From: Acinetobacter populi
Lineage (GTDB): Bacteria; Pseudomonadota; Gammaproteobacteria; Pseudomonadales; Moraxellaceae
Length of the DNA stretch: 64,000 bases
Reading direction: 5' to 3'
Assembly: GCF_002174125.1 (NCBI RefSeq)
Contig: NZ_NEXX01000004.1
Location: 248,001-312,000, forward strand
Shown here: piece after piece, positions 36,481 through 45,541 of the stretch
Numbering within the stretch: the first letter of the stretch is position 1
Layout: each line of letters opens with the position of its first letter
Translations under genes and position numbers: made by a program
The notes under the pieces: generated by a model
Database searches by the model: none
Told to the model about the DNA's origin: nothing
What the model saw: only the letters and a program-made list of their open reading frames with translations

Positions 36481-37356
36481 TTATACTTGCTGACCATACC
36501 ACGGGGAGAATTGCTGTTGTAACCAACGCAGGAAAATTTCAAATGCCACAGCGACAAGTGCAATAATAATAATCCCCAGAACGACAGCATCAGTAATTAA
36601 AAACTGGGCAGCAGATTGCACCATAAAACCAACACCTCGATCAGCAGCAACCAGTTCTGCCGCCACCAGTGTCGACCAGCCCACACCTAGGCCAATACGA
36701 ATACCTGTCATAATGCTGGGTAATGCAGTGGGTAAAATAACATGCCAAAAGACCTGAGATCGGGTTGCACCTAGAGACAAAGCGGCACGCTCCCGATTAA
36801 TTTGATGGCTTAATACACCATGGGTACTACTGATAATGATAGGTGCCAGAATTGAAAAAAAGATCAGTAAAATTTTTGTTGTCTCACCAATACCAAACCA
36901 AATCACCAACAAAGGTAAATAAGCCAATGGAGGAATAGGTCGCAATAACTCTACCAATGGATCTAGCACTGCACGCACCCACTTATTCAATCCCATCCAC
37001 AATCCAATCGGCACGCCAATCAGTGTAGCGATAATTAAAGCAACCAATACTCTAGAAATACTGGCAGCAAGGTGCTGCCACAAGGTGACTTTCATGAAGC
37101 CCTGCTGACTGATTTCAATGAACTTATGCCATACAGCAAGAGGACTGGGTAAGAAAAGTTCCGGGACAATATGCAAGGCAGAAATAATCGACCAAATCAA
37201 CAGTACCGTAGCTACACTGGCAATACTGACCAGAATATTCCTATATTTTATAAAAACCTGTTTAGATACAGAAAATGCTGTCGAGCTTTCTGAACCTAGG
37301 GCAGATTCTGTACTTGTGGTATTCGCAGCCCATGCAGGTTGTTTTTTTAGACTCAT
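36481..37356 (-). CDS. tauC: Taurine ABC transporter permease TauC
   Basis: 291 residues with six transmembrane helices. The EAA loop reads ERAALSLGATRSQVFWHVILPTALPSIMTGIRIGLGVGWSTLVAAELV, the strong signature of the SsuC/TauC branch. A polar N-terminal extension of about 30 residues is variable. Its ATG overlaps the tauB stop by one base, so translation is coupled. Confidence 0.92.
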   Translation of the reverse strand: MSLKKQPAWAANTTSTESALGSESSTAFSVSKQVFIKYRNILVSIASVATVLLIWSIISALHIVPELFLPSPLAVWHKFIEISQQGFMKVTLWQHLAASISRVLVALIIATLIGVPIGLWMGLNKWVRAVLDPLVELLRPIPPLAYLPLLVIWFGIGETTKILLIFFSILAPIIISSTHGVLSHQINRERAALSLGATRSQVFWHVILPTALPSIMTGIRIGLGVGWSTLVAAELVAADRGVGFMVQSAAQFLITDAVVLGIIIIALVAVAFEIFLRWLQQQFSPWYGQQV

Positions 37357-38165
37357 TATGCAAATGCCTCTGATGATGATGCAAATAACTGCTGCTCAGC
37401 CTGTTGCTCTCTTAATTGTTCAAATAATTCTTCTCGCAACTGAATAAATTGTGGATCAGACTTAATCGATCGAATCGGTTCACCATCTTTATAGCGATTG
37501 GCAAAATCAAGGTTTAATGTCTGAACAATTTTTCCTGGTCGTGCTGTCATCAATATCAATTGATTGCTCAGCAATAAACCTTCTTCAATATCATGAGTGA
37601 TGAGAAAGAAGCTTTTTTGTTGCTCAATCCATAAATCCAATACCAATTGCTGCATATTTTCACGCGTAAAAGCATCCAGAGCAGCAAATGGTTCATCAAG
37701 CAAAATAAAGGGTGCATGACTCACCAATGCGCGGGCAATACCCACCCGCTGCTTCATCCCACCGGACAGCTCCCATATATTGGCTTTTGCCACATGGCTA
37801 AGACTCACTGTCTGCAAAATTTTATCGACAACAGGTTTAATCTCTTTTTCTTTCAACCTTTTCAATTGCAAGGCAAAACCAATATTTTGCTCAACATTTA
37901 ACCAGGGTAACAATGCATGATCCTGAAAAACAACTGCTCTTGAGGCACTTGGACCTTGCACAACCTGATCATCCACCTTCACTACACCGGCATCTGGTTG
38001 CTGGAATCCAGCCAGAATATTGAGCAAGGTGGTTTTTCCACATCCAGACTCACCTAAAATCACCGTTAATGAAGCTTCTTTTAGTGTCAGATTAATATCC
38101 TCTAAAACAGGCGGTTTATCTGCTGCAAAAGACAGAGAAATATTTTGTGCGGTTAAAATACTCAT
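37356..38165 (-). CDS. tauB: Taurine ABC transporter ATPase TauB
   Basis: 269 residues. It is a standard importer ATPase: Walker A GESGCGKT near 38, Q-loop in VVFQDHALLPWLNV, signature LSGGMKQRVGIARAL, Walker B FILLDEPFAALD and H-loop ITHDIEEGL. It sits 12 bases after tauA. A Gln-rich C-terminal tail adds about 15 residues beyond the usual end. Confidence 0.93.
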   Translation of the reverse strand: MSILTAQNISLSFAADKPPVLEDINLTLKEASLTVILGESGCGKTTLLNILAGFQQPDAGVVKVDDQVVQGPSASRAVVFQDHALLPWLNVEQNIGFALQLKRLKEKEIKPVVDKILQTVSLSHVAKANIWELSGGMKQRVGIARALVSHAPFILLDEPFAALDAFTRENMQQLVLDLWIEQQKSFFLITHDIEEGLLLSNQLILMTARPGKIVQTLNLDFANRYKDGEPIRSIKSDPQFIQLREELFEQLREQQAEQQLFASSSEAFA

Positions 38166-38177
38166 TAGAATCTCCTC

Positions 38178-39182
38178 TTAGGGTAAATATGCAGTTGTCA
38201 CGTTTTCCTGATAATCTGCTTTTACCTGATCGACCTTGCCTTGTGATTTTAGAAATGTTGCGGTGTCATGAATATTTTTCGCAAACTCATGCTGTAGTGT
38301 CTGTTTTTGCTGCGCCTCGTCCAAATATGTATTACCACTTAACAACAGCGGAATATCTTCTGCATTTGAACCAGTTAATTGAGATATTTTTGTGAGTTTG
38401 TCCTGATCTTTCAGATATCCATCTGGATTACGATTATATTCTTCAATTTGTTGTAATGTGGTTTGGCTGAATGCCTTGACAAAATCCGGATTATTTTTTG
38501 CAAAATCCTGACGTACCACCCAAAGGTCATAAGTAGGATTCCCCCATTCTCCAACTTGCTTGGAATCAGTTAAAATTGTGCCACCATTTTTCAGTTTACT
38601 TAATGCAGGTTCCCAAACATATGCGCCATCAATATCACCACGTTCCCACGCTGCAATGATTTCTGGTGGTCTTAAATTAATAATTTTTACCTGACTTTCA
38701 GGAATATTCCAATGCTTGAGCGCAGATAACAAACTGTAATGTGTAGTTGAAACAAACGGTACGGCAATGGTTTTCCCGATCAAATCTTCTGGTGTATTGA
38801 TACCCTTATCTTTACGTACAATCAGTGATTCAGATGCACCAAGTTTTGAGGTAATCAAAAAAACTTCTATCGGCAAATTACGACTAGCCGCAGCAGCCAA
38901 TGGACTTGAACCCAAGTTACCAATCACCACATCACCAGATGCCAGTGCATTGACTACATCCGGACCAGCATCAAATTTTTTCCATTCAATTTTACGATGG
39001 CTGTTTTTTTCATAGTCGCCATCTGCCTGTGCAACTTTACTTGGGTCTACCCCAGTTTGATAGGCAATCACCACAGGCTGATCTGATTGTCCAAAATTAT
39101 CTTTAAATTGCACCCAGATAAAAGCAACGACCGCAACTAATACGACCACACTAATAATAATAGGTTTTGTTTTTAAACTCAT
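38178..39182 (-). CDS. tauA: Taurine ABC transporter substrate-binding protein TauA
   Basis: 334 residues. An N-terminal hydrophobic segment (PIIISVVVLVAVVAFIWV) lacks an obvious cleavage site and may act as a membrane anchor. The binding domain has VVIAYQTGVDPSKVAQADG, GDVVIGNLGSSPLAAAASR and DIDGAYVWEPALSKLKNGG, all typical of TauA. The ATG at 39182 is preferred over a TTG four codons upstream. It is the first gene of tauABCD. A perfect palindrome lies about 125 bp upstream (39308-39319). Confidence 0.92.
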   Translation of the reverse strand: MSLKTKPIIISVVVLVAVVAFIWVQFKDNFGQSDQPVVIAYQTGVDPSKVAQADGDYEKNSHRKIEWKKFDAGPDVVNALASGDVVIGNLGSSPLAAAASRNLPIEVFLITSKLGASESLIVRKDKGINTPEDLIGKTIAVPFVSTTHYSLLSALKHWNIPESQVKIINLRPPEIIAAWERGDIDGAYVWEPALSKLKNGGTILTDSKQVGEWGNPTYDLWVVRQDFAKNNPDFVKAFSQTTLQQIEEYNRNPDGYLKDQDKLTKISQLTGSNAEDIPLLLSGNTYLDEAQQKQTLQHEFAKNIHDTATFLKSQGKVDQVKADYQENVTTAYLP

Positions 39183-39559
39183 TGTATGATCCAAGATCTA
39201 TCTGATTTATTAATAGATTTTACGGAACAGTATTGCTGCCTCGAAATAAGTTATATTCATGCCCTTATGCAAATTCGTTATATTATTTTTGAGAATAAAA
39301 ATATTACCTGTAATTACAGTTAGATATACACAAGCCATTAAAGATATTCTGCCTCTTATCATTTTGCCATTGTTACGATACACCCTCATAAAATTTCAGA
39401 TTAATTTATTATAAATCAACACGTTAATAAAATTACATATAATTATCTTTAAATTCAATGATCTATTCATTATAAAATTATATTGTTTTTATATTTTATG
39501 ACTTGAATATGACATCTATATATTGATGGCTGAACTAGGTTGACATAGCACAGAGAAAA
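39183..39559. other. Divergent control region of tauABCD and the adjacent porin
   Basis: About 375 bp, extremely AT-rich, with no ORF. It holds the 12-bp palindrome CTGTAATTACAG (39308-39319). Any sulfur-starvation control of both sides would act here. Confidence 0.5.
39308..39319. promoter_or_regulatory. Palindrome between tauA and the divergent porin
   Basis: CTGTAATTACAG is a perfect 12-bp palindrome roughly 125 bp from tauA and 240 bp from the porin start. A LysR-type sulfur regulator (CysB/Cbl class) is expected by context, but the motif does not identify the protein. Confidence 0.35.
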
Positions 39560-40738
39560 ATGTCTTTAAAACGTCTTTATAAACTATTTATTTTGGGTAC
39601 AGCTGCCCTGATCACAGTACCGAGTTATGCGGGTCTAAGTTTTGGCGATGCAGAAACTGGTCAACTTAATGTCAGTGGAACAATCAGGGCGAAATATATC
39701 TATAATTTTGATACCGAACCCACGACCAGTAAATTATCCTTTAATGATGCTGTGTTATGGCTAGACTATAGCTCTCCACACTGGATTGGCCGTCTGGATT
39801 ATCGCGCATACGAATACTATGGCCATATTGGCGATGCCAGCTGGTTAACTGATGCATGGTTGGGCTATAAAATTAATGATCAGCACAAAATCATTGCAGG
39901 TTTGAATCCAGTGCCTTTTGGTCTGGGACGATTCTGGGGCAATAATTATTATTTGGGAATTGGCAATGCCGCTGGTCTGGAGGATGTGCATAATCTAGGA
40001 ATAAAATATGATTACCAAAATGATAAAAATGAAATTCAGATCGCTTATTACCCCCGAGATGGCGGCAATTTTCAAGGGCACAGTAAAGATGCCCGTCGTT
40101 TTAGTATTAATCCTGTCGAAGCCGATGACTATGTAACAGATGGAACCTATACACGAGAAAAAAATAGTTTTGTTATTCGGGCGGCACATACTTTTGACCA
40201 CGTATTTGATCAGGAAAATTTTTCAAGTCAAATTGGTGCTTCGGCTTGGTACTCAACCATAGAAAATAAGCGTACACATCAGAATGGTGATCGTCAGGTA
40301 TATTCGGTGTTTAGCAATACCAATTACAATCAATGGAACCTACAATTGCTGGCAGGATTTCAAGACATCGATAATGCAGATGATACCTATCCAGATCATC
40401 TGACATTGGGTGGATTTGATTCATCATTTAATAGTGCAACTGAAGGGCAAATTTATTCGGCTGAAGTGAGTTATCTCTTCCCACACACTTTTGGTGCTTT
40501 AAATACCATTCGACCTTACCTCAACTATAGTGCTTATCAAAAAAAGCAAAATACCTTTAAAGATTCAGAAAGGATTATTGCAGGCTTATCCTTTAATTAT
40601 CAAAAATGGACGATTAATTCCGAGTTACTGATTGGAAAACATGATCCATTCCTTGGGGACAGCGATGGTCTAGCGGCAGGTGGGAACAATACGGACTGGA
40701 ACAAACGATTATTTGTTTCGCTGGCATATTATTTTTAG
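39560..40738 (+). CDS. Outer-membrane porin-like protein divergent from tauABCD
   Basis: 392 residues. A signal peptide ends ..VPSYA. The mature chain starts GLSFGDAETGQLNVSGTIRAKYIYNF and continues as amphipathic strands with a porin-type DAWLGYKINDQHKIIAGLNPVPFGLGRFWGNNYYLG segment near 97-133. This is like the constriction or carbohydrate/phosphate-selective porin pattern. The C-terminus LFVSLAYYF ends in Phe as expected for an outer-membrane barrel. AGAGAA precedes the ATG. The head-to-head position with the taurine operon suggests a sulfonate or sulfur-compound channel, which is an inference. Confidence 0.72.
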   Translation: MSLKRLYKLFILGTAALITVPSYAGLSFGDAETGQLNVSGTIRAKYIYNFDTEPTTSKLSFNDAVLWLDYSSPHWIGRLDYRAYEYYGHIGDASWLTDAWLGYKINDQHKIIAGLNPVPFGLGRFWGNNYYLGIGNAAGLEDVHNLGIKYDYQNDKNEIQIAYYPRDGGNFQGHSKDARRFSINPVEADDYVTDGTYTREKNSFVIRAAHTFDHVFDQENFSSQIGASAWYSTIENKRTHQNGDRQVYSVFSNTNYNQWNLQLLAGFQDIDNADDTYPDHLTLGGFDSSFNSATEGQIYSAEVSYLFPHTFGALNTIRPYLNYSAYQKKQNTFKDSERIIAGLSFNYQKWTINSELLIGKHDPFLGDSDGLAAGGNNTDWNKRLFVSLAYYF

Positions 40739-40792
40739 CTTCTCATCATCTACCAAAGCTATTGAGAGAAATATTTGTTAAGCTAGAAACCA

Positions 40793-41122
40793 TTAGATGT
40801 GTGTACTTTTAGAAAAGACATTCATCACAATAATGCCTGCGATCATCAACCCCAATCCGATAAAAGCAGGCAGATCCAAATGCTGTTTAAATACAATCCA
40901 GCCAACTATAGAAATGATGATAATACCTGCACCAGACCAAATGGCATAAGCAATTCCAACCGGAATGGTTTTTAAGGTAATTGATAATAGAAAAAATGCA
41001 ATGGTATAACCCACAACAGTAATAATGGACGGAATCAGTACCGTAAAACCATTAGAAGCTTTGAGTGAAGACGTCGCGATGACTTCTGCAAGAATTGCAA
41101 GCGACAAATATAAATATGCCAT
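40793..41122 (-). CDS. abeS: AbeS-type small multidrug resistance (SMR) efflux pump
   Basis: 109 residues with four transmembrane helices. SMR exporters extrude cationic compounds in exchange for protons as antiparallel dimers. The essential Glu13 is present (LAILAEVIATSSLK). The signature TLKTIPVGIAYAIWSGAGIIIIS and the C-terminus MNVFSKSTHI match AbeS of Acinetobacter closely in my reading. It is a single gene. Confidence 0.92.
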   Translation of the reverse strand: MAYLYLSLAILAEVIATSSLKASNGFTVLIPSIITVVGYTIAFFLLSITLKTIPVGIAYAIWSGAGIIIISIVGWIVFKQHLDLPAFIGLGLMIAGIIVMNVFSKSTHI

Positions 41123-41222
41123 TGTAAATGAGTTCCTCAGCCAATGCTGTTTAGGAATATAAACGTTTTAACAGCAGATGTACTCAGCAATCCTGCCTTC
41201 TTCCGTCATTGAATAAAAAAGT

Positions 41223-42113
41223 TTATGAATATGTTTTTTTATTGTATAGGAACCATCGCCACGGCTGTAATGCACCGATTCCAATACCAATCAATCCACA
41301 GACAATTGCCAGACTTAAGGGTTCATGCAACAAGGGCACAGCAATAATCGCTGCAATAAAAGGTGCTAATGTCACAATACTGCCAGTTTTGAATGCACCC
41401 AGCCTTTTAATTGCTTCAACATAAGTTAAGGTCGCAACAATCACCACGAGTACGCCATGAAACAAACTTTGAATGACAATATGACTCCATGCCGCCTGAT
41501 CCAGATGCTTTGGCAGAAATAATAGATAAATCGGGATATAAATTAGTGCCGACCAGATTGCCACACTACACATCGCCTGCCATGCTGTTAAACTAGACTG
41601 TCGCAATAAAACTGTGAAAACGCCCCACCAAATCGCACTTAAAAAGAACAATCCATCACCCAAACCAAACGGATGTGCACTTTGTTGTGAGAGGAGATAA
41701 CTCATGATCGCAATGGATACCATCATAATGATCAGGCTGAGCCAAGTGTGTCGATCAAAGGGTTGCCGAAATAAAAAATAGGCGGCCAATGCAGTACATA
41801 GCGGAATACAACCATTTAAAAAAATTGCGGCATGTGCCGCAGGTGCATAAGTGAACGCAGTATATGAGGTGACACAATAGGCAACACCACCGATCAAGGC
41901 TAAAATGACAGACTCTTTTTTCCATAAAAATGCCATGTCTTTTTTATAAATTAAAATCGGCATCAAAATACAAAAAGCAAGGGCAAATCGTAAAGCGGTA
42001 AGATCCCAGGCTGCAATATGCCACTTTGCACTCAATCTGGAAAAAATGGTAAATCCACCCCAGATGCACATGGAAATCAATACAAACAGGTAACCCTGCA
42101 TTTTAGAAGACAT
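41223..42113 (-). CDS. EamA-family (DMT) transporter
   Basis: 296 residues with ten transmembrane helices in two EamA repeats (about 8-135 and 150-285), each with the late AxAAYFLFRQPF or PFIAAIIAVPLLHEPL motif. The CIWGGFTIFSR start is typical of drug/metabolite exporters. The substrate is unknown. The ATG at 42113 follows rlmB by 18 bases on the same strand, so it is likely co-transcribed with rlmB. Confidence 0.85.
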   Translation of the reverse strand: MSSKMQGYLFVLISMCIWGGFTIFSRLSAKWHIAAWDLTALRFALAFCILMPILIYKKDMAFLWKKESVILALIGGVAYCVTSYTAFTYAPAAHAAIFLNGCIPLCTALAAYFLFRQPFDRHTWLSLIIMMVSIAIMSYLLSQQSAHPFGLGDGLFFLSAIWWGVFTVLLRQSSLTAWQAMCSVAIWSALIYIPIYLLFLPKHLDQAAWSHIVIQSLFHGVLVVIVATLTYVEAIKRLGAFKTGSIVTLAPFIAAIIAVPLLHEPLSLAIVCGLIGIGIGALQPWRWFLYNKKTYS

Positions 42114-42131
42114 GGAGACTCAACTGAATAT

Positions 42132-42875
42132 TTAACAAAGGCGTTGTCGACAAGCTTCATACAGTGCCATGCCCGCTGCCACGCTGACATTCAAACTCTG
42201 TAAATCCCCTGCCATCGGGATATACACTTTTTCATCGCATTGCGCCTGATTGATCGGACGAATTCCGGTGTCTTCGGCACCCATTACAATAACGAGAGGT
42301 CCTGTCAAATCACTTTGTTGAATCGGTAATGCCTGTTCATCCAGCAAAGTTCCAACCACCTTAACCTGCTGGTTTTTTAATGCTGCCAGTGTTTTGCCAA
42401 GATTGGTGACCTGAATGAATTTTACTTTTTCTGCACCGCCTGCCGCGACTTTTCTAGCTGTTGGTGTCAAACTTGCAGAACGATCACGCGGTACAATCAC
42501 TGCATGTACCCCCATTGCCGCCGCGGTGCGAATACATGCACCCAGATTATGGGGATCGGTCACCTGATCCAGTGCCAATAAAAAGACATTGGGTGTAGAG
42601 TCCACCAATTGTTCAAGGTCATTTTCATTTAATGTCGGATGCGGTCTGACTGAAGCAACAACACCTTGATGAAAAGGCAAACCTGCCAATTTTTCCAGAC
42701 TATCACGACTGGCTTTTTGAATACTGATACCAAATGGTGCTGCCAAATCCAGTATTTTGTGCAGGCGTTGATCATCACGCCCTTTTAATACAAATAAGGT
42801 CAGGACACGTTCTGGTTCTAATTCAAGAAGTGACTCCACTGCATGTACACCATAATAATATTCTGGCTTTGCCAT
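42132..42875 (-). CDS. rlmB: 23S rRNA (guanosine-2251-2'-O) methyltransferase RlmB
   Basis: 247 residues. N-terminal substrate-binding domain (PEYYYGVHAVESLLE...GLPFHQGVVA), then the SPOUT domain with all three motifs: DPHNLGACIRTAAAMGVHAVI, VMGAEDTGI and IPMAGDLQSLNVSVAAGMALYE. AGAGGTG precedes the ATG at 42875. A 13-codon upstream extension is ignored. Confidence 0.95.
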   Translation of the reverse strand: MAKPEYYYGVHAVESLLELEPERVLTLFVLKGRDDQRLHKILDLAAPFGISIQKASRDSLEKLAGLPFHQGVVASVRPHPTLNENDLEQLVDSTPNVFLLALDQVTDPHNLGACIRTAAAMGVHAVIVPRDRSASLTPTARKVAAGGAEKVKFIQVTNLGKTLAALKNQQVKVVGTLLDEQALPIQQSDLTGPLVIVMGAEDTGIRPINQAQCDEKVYIPMAGDLQSLNVSVAAGMALYEACRQRLC

Positions 42876-42915
42876 GAACTTCACCTCTGTTAAAGAATGT
42901 CGAATAAAAAACAAA

Positions 42916-42942
42916 AATCCTGTAATGCACGCTTACAGGATT
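42916..42942 (-). terminator. Terminator of ppnP
   Basis: AATCCTGTAA / TTACAGGATT forms a 10-bp perfect stem with a 7-nt loop, followed by T-rich sequence on the minus strand. It separates ppnP from rlmB. Confidence 0.85.
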
Positions 42943-42979
42943 AAATTGATACTGTCGTGACGATGTTAATCTAACATCT

Positions 42980-43306
42980 TTAGCCTTCTAAATGACAAAC
43001 ATAATCCACAACATCAGTTGTTTCTATTTTAAACTGGCTATTGCCAGGAACATAAAATGATTGTCCTGCACGAAATAACTCGCTTTCTTCACTGTCGGCA
43101 ATCAATACCCGACATTCCCCGGAAATAATTTCCATACGCTCAGGAACATGGGTTTCAAATGTTAATGGTTGTTCAGTTGGCATGATCACACCAAGTGTTT
43201 TTTTCGTTCCATCTTCAAATTGAACCGTATGGCTAATACATTTACCGTCAAAATAAACATTAGATTTTTTGATCACAGAAACATGGTCAAACTGTGCCGA
43301 ACTCAT
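42980..43306 (-). CDS. ppnP: Pyrimidine/purine nucleoside phosphorylase PpnP (cupin)
   Basis: 108 residues, a single cupin domain. PpnP (formerly DUF1255, YaiE) phosphorolyses several nucleosides. The family core is visible: KKSNVYFDGKCISHTVQF, KTLGVIMP and VPERMEIISGECRVLI, then FRAGQSFYVPGNSQFKI. The ATG at 43306 is supported by GGAG 7 bases upstream. Monocistronic. Confidence 0.92.
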   Translation of the reverse strand: MSSAQFDHVSVIKKSNVYFDGKCISHTVQFEDGTKKTLGVIMPTEQPLTFETHVPERMEIISGECRVLIADSEESELFRAGQSFYVPGNSQFKIETTDVVDYVCHLEG

Positions 43307-43673
43307 GTAGTCACTCCAGTACAATAATCACGACTTAAATAATAGAACTGCTGTAGTTTATCCCGAGCATGATTGATGAATCAATCTATTTACGTGATAA
43401 CTTTCGATTTGATCAAGTTATTTTGTTTAACAAATAAACGGAATAAACTGACCGCACATTTCACAACAACAATCATGACAGTATCATGACCAATGCATCA
43501 TTTTCTTAAAACTAATCGGCTGATTTTACACTACGTGCATTTATAGCTGTGACAATATTCAAACTTTATCATAAATTTATCAAGCAAATTTTGAATAGCA
43601 CTTGCTTTATGGACAAACTCAATCACATAATAAAACCATCAACAATTATTCCAACTTGTGCATTTCATCGCCT
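43307..43673. other. Divergent intergenic region between ppnP and recN
   Basis: About 365 bp without a credible gene. It contains a palindrome GATTGAT-GA-ATCAATC (43371-43386) and a weak hairpin ATAACTT / AAGTTAT followed by T (43397-43425). I see no LexA-type or other recognised damage-response box upstream of recN. Confidence 0.45.
43371..43386. promoter_or_regulatory. Palindrome upstream of ppnP
   Basis: GATTGAT-GA-ATCAATC is a perfect 7+2+7 inverted repeat about 65 bp before the ppnP start. It could be an operator. No regulator can be assigned. Confidence 0.35.
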
Positions 43674-45329
43674 ATGCTCAATAATATCTCACTGCATAAT
43701 TTCGCCCTTGCCGACCAACTTTCCATTGACATTGAAGATGGCTTTAATGTTCTGACAGGAGAAACTGGTGCAGGAAAATCGTTACTTCTCGATGCCTTAT
43801 CTGCATGTCTGGGAGAGCGCAGTGATGCCGCACAAGTGCGTTTTGGACAGGAAAAAGCCGAAGCCATTGCAACCTTTAACTATCAGGAACATAGTCCGGA
43901 AGCAGAATGGTTAAAAGAGCATGAATTATTAGATGAATCCGGTGAGATTATTATTCGTCGGGTGATTTTTGCCAATGGTCGCAGTAAGGCATGGATCAAT
44001 GGTCGCCCGACCAGCATGTCTGAACTTAAAACATTGGGACGTTTATTGGTGCTTCTGTACAGTCAACACAGCCAGCAACAATTATTAGATCCACCTTATC
44101 CAAAACAATGGCTGGATCGTTATAGTGGATTATCGGAACAAACCCAGCAGCTTCGACAGGCTTATCAAGCATGGCAAAAAAGTCAACGGCTTTATCAAGA
44201 AGCTTTGGAAGCACAACATTCCCGTGCAGCCAAAATTGAACAACTCACTTTACAAATTGAAGATCTTGAGCCCCTGCTTGACATTCCCTATCAAGACATC
44301 GAACAGGAATATGATCGCTTAAGCCACCACGAAACCATGATGCAGGACTGTAGTGCATTAATTTATGGTCTGGATGAAGGTGAACAAAATCTAATTCAGG
44401 AATTAGGCACATTGCTACGTCGTGCCGAAGCACAGCAATCGCGTAGTCCACAACTAGAACAGGTTTATAATAGCCTGATCAATGCACAAAGCGAGCTGGA
44501 AGATGCAGCCAGTACCCTACGTCAGTTTATTGATCGGCAAAGTTTTGATCCCGAACGCATGGAGCAACTCAATCAGTTACTGGAACAATTTCATCGTTTG
44601 GCACGTAAATATCGTACCCAGCCAGATGAACTGTTACAGCAATATGGACAATGGCAACAACAACTTGAACAACTGAATGAACTGGAAAATCCAGAATATC
44701 TGGCGCAGCAAGTTGAGCAAACCCATCAGCACTTTCTTGATCTGGCCCAACAACTTGATCAAGCACGAAAAGCAGTAGCGATTGATATTGCAGCAAAACT
44801 TACTGAACAGGTTAAACCACTGGCGTTACCAGAAGCGCATTTTGAATTTAAGTTTGAACCGCTAGATGAACCCAATGCCGATGGTTTAAGCACCATTCAA
44901 CTATTATTCACTGCCAATAAAGGTATTCCGGCGCAACCGCTGGCACGCGTTGCATCAGGCGGTGAGCTATCGCGTATTGCGTTGGTAATGCAAGTGATGA
45001 ATGCCACTAAAACAGATGCAGAAGTGCTGGTTTTTGACGAAATCGATGTTGGGATCAGTGGTGGTACAGCAGAAATTGTCGGACGCTTACTGGCAGATCT
45101 GGCAAAGCATGTACAAATCCTCTGTATCACACATCAAGCACAGGTGGCAGCTCAATCAGATCAGCATCTACTGGTTAAAAAACAACAGACCGATCCGGCA
45201 AGCAGTACCATCATTACACTTAATGAAGATCAACGAATTCAAGAATTAGCAAGGATGTCTGGTGGTGTCGAAATCAACGAAACCACGCTCAATCATGCCA
45301 AACAGTTAAGAAAACTTAAGTTTAACTAA
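43674..45329 (+). CDS. recN: DNA repair protein RecN
   Basis: An SMC-like ATPase that acts early in double-strand break repair and aids transformation. 551 residues. The start MLNNISLHNFALADQLSIDIEDGFNVLTGETGAGKS places the Walker A at about 30-37. Long Gln-rich coiled-coil arms (about 155-380) follow. The C-terminal half has RVASGGELSRIALVMQV signature and Walker B VLVFDEIDVGISG. The ATG at 43674 begins the conserved domain. The 24-codon upstream extension from a TTG is unlikely. Confidence 0.95.
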   Translation: MLNNISLHNFALADQLSIDIEDGFNVLTGETGAGKSLLLDALSACLGERSDAAQVRFGQEKAEAIATFNYQEHSPEAEWLKEHELLDESGEIIIRRVIFANGRSKAWINGRPTSMSELKTLGRLLVLLYSQHSQQQLLDPPYPKQWLDRYSGLSEQTQQLRQAYQAWQKSQRLYQEALEAQHSRAAKIEQLTLQIEDLEPLLDIPYQDIEQEYDRLSHHETMMQDCSALIYGLDEGEQNLIQELGTLLRRAEAQQSRSPQLEQVYNSLINAQSELEDAASTLRQFIDRQSFDPERMEQLNQLLEQFHRLARKYRTQPDELLQQYGQWQQQLEQLNELENPEYLAQQVEQTHQHFLDLAQQLDQARKAVAIDIAAKLTEQVKPLALPEAHFEFKFEPLDEPNADGLSTIQLLFTANKGIPAQPLARVASGGELSRIALVMQVMNATKTDAEVLVFDEIDVGISGGTAEIVGRLLADLAKHVQILCITHQAQVAAQSDQHLLVKKQQTDPASSTIITLNEDQRIQELARMSGGVEINETTLNHAKQLRKLKFN

Positions 45330-45335
45330 ACTTAA
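45316..45335. terminator. Inverted repeat over the recN stop codon
   Basis: TTAAGTTTA-AC-TAAACTTAA is a perfect 9+2+9 inverted repeat that includes the recN TAA. With the second hairpin at 45360-45386 it probably ends or protects the recN transcript, though neither has a T tract. Confidence 0.4.
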
Positions 45336-45359
45336 CTGCTGTAAATCTTGCAAAAAAAC

Positions 45360-45386
45360 GGGATTGATTGAAATTTTATCAATCCC
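45360..45386 (+). terminator. Hairpin downstream of recN
   Basis: GGGATTGAT / ATCAATCCC forms a 9-bp perfect stem with a 9-nt loop. No T-run follows, so it is at best a weak terminator. Confidence 0.4.
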
Positions 45387-45541
45387 CTATATCAATAATT
45401 CTATAAAAATGATTTGGAACTTTGCGCATTGTTTAGTATGTTGAATATATAAGGCTTATTGACAATTCATCAATGGATTGCATTATCATTGAGAGGTCAG
45501 TAAATCTTTTATTATTTTTACATTAAAGGAGAATGGATGAC

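Noticed and set aside
43307..43673. Possible SOS box upstream of recN
   Set aside because: No LexA-type CTGT-N8-ACAG site or long TTGAAA..TTTCAA repeat is present. Acinetobacter lacks canonical LexA in any case.
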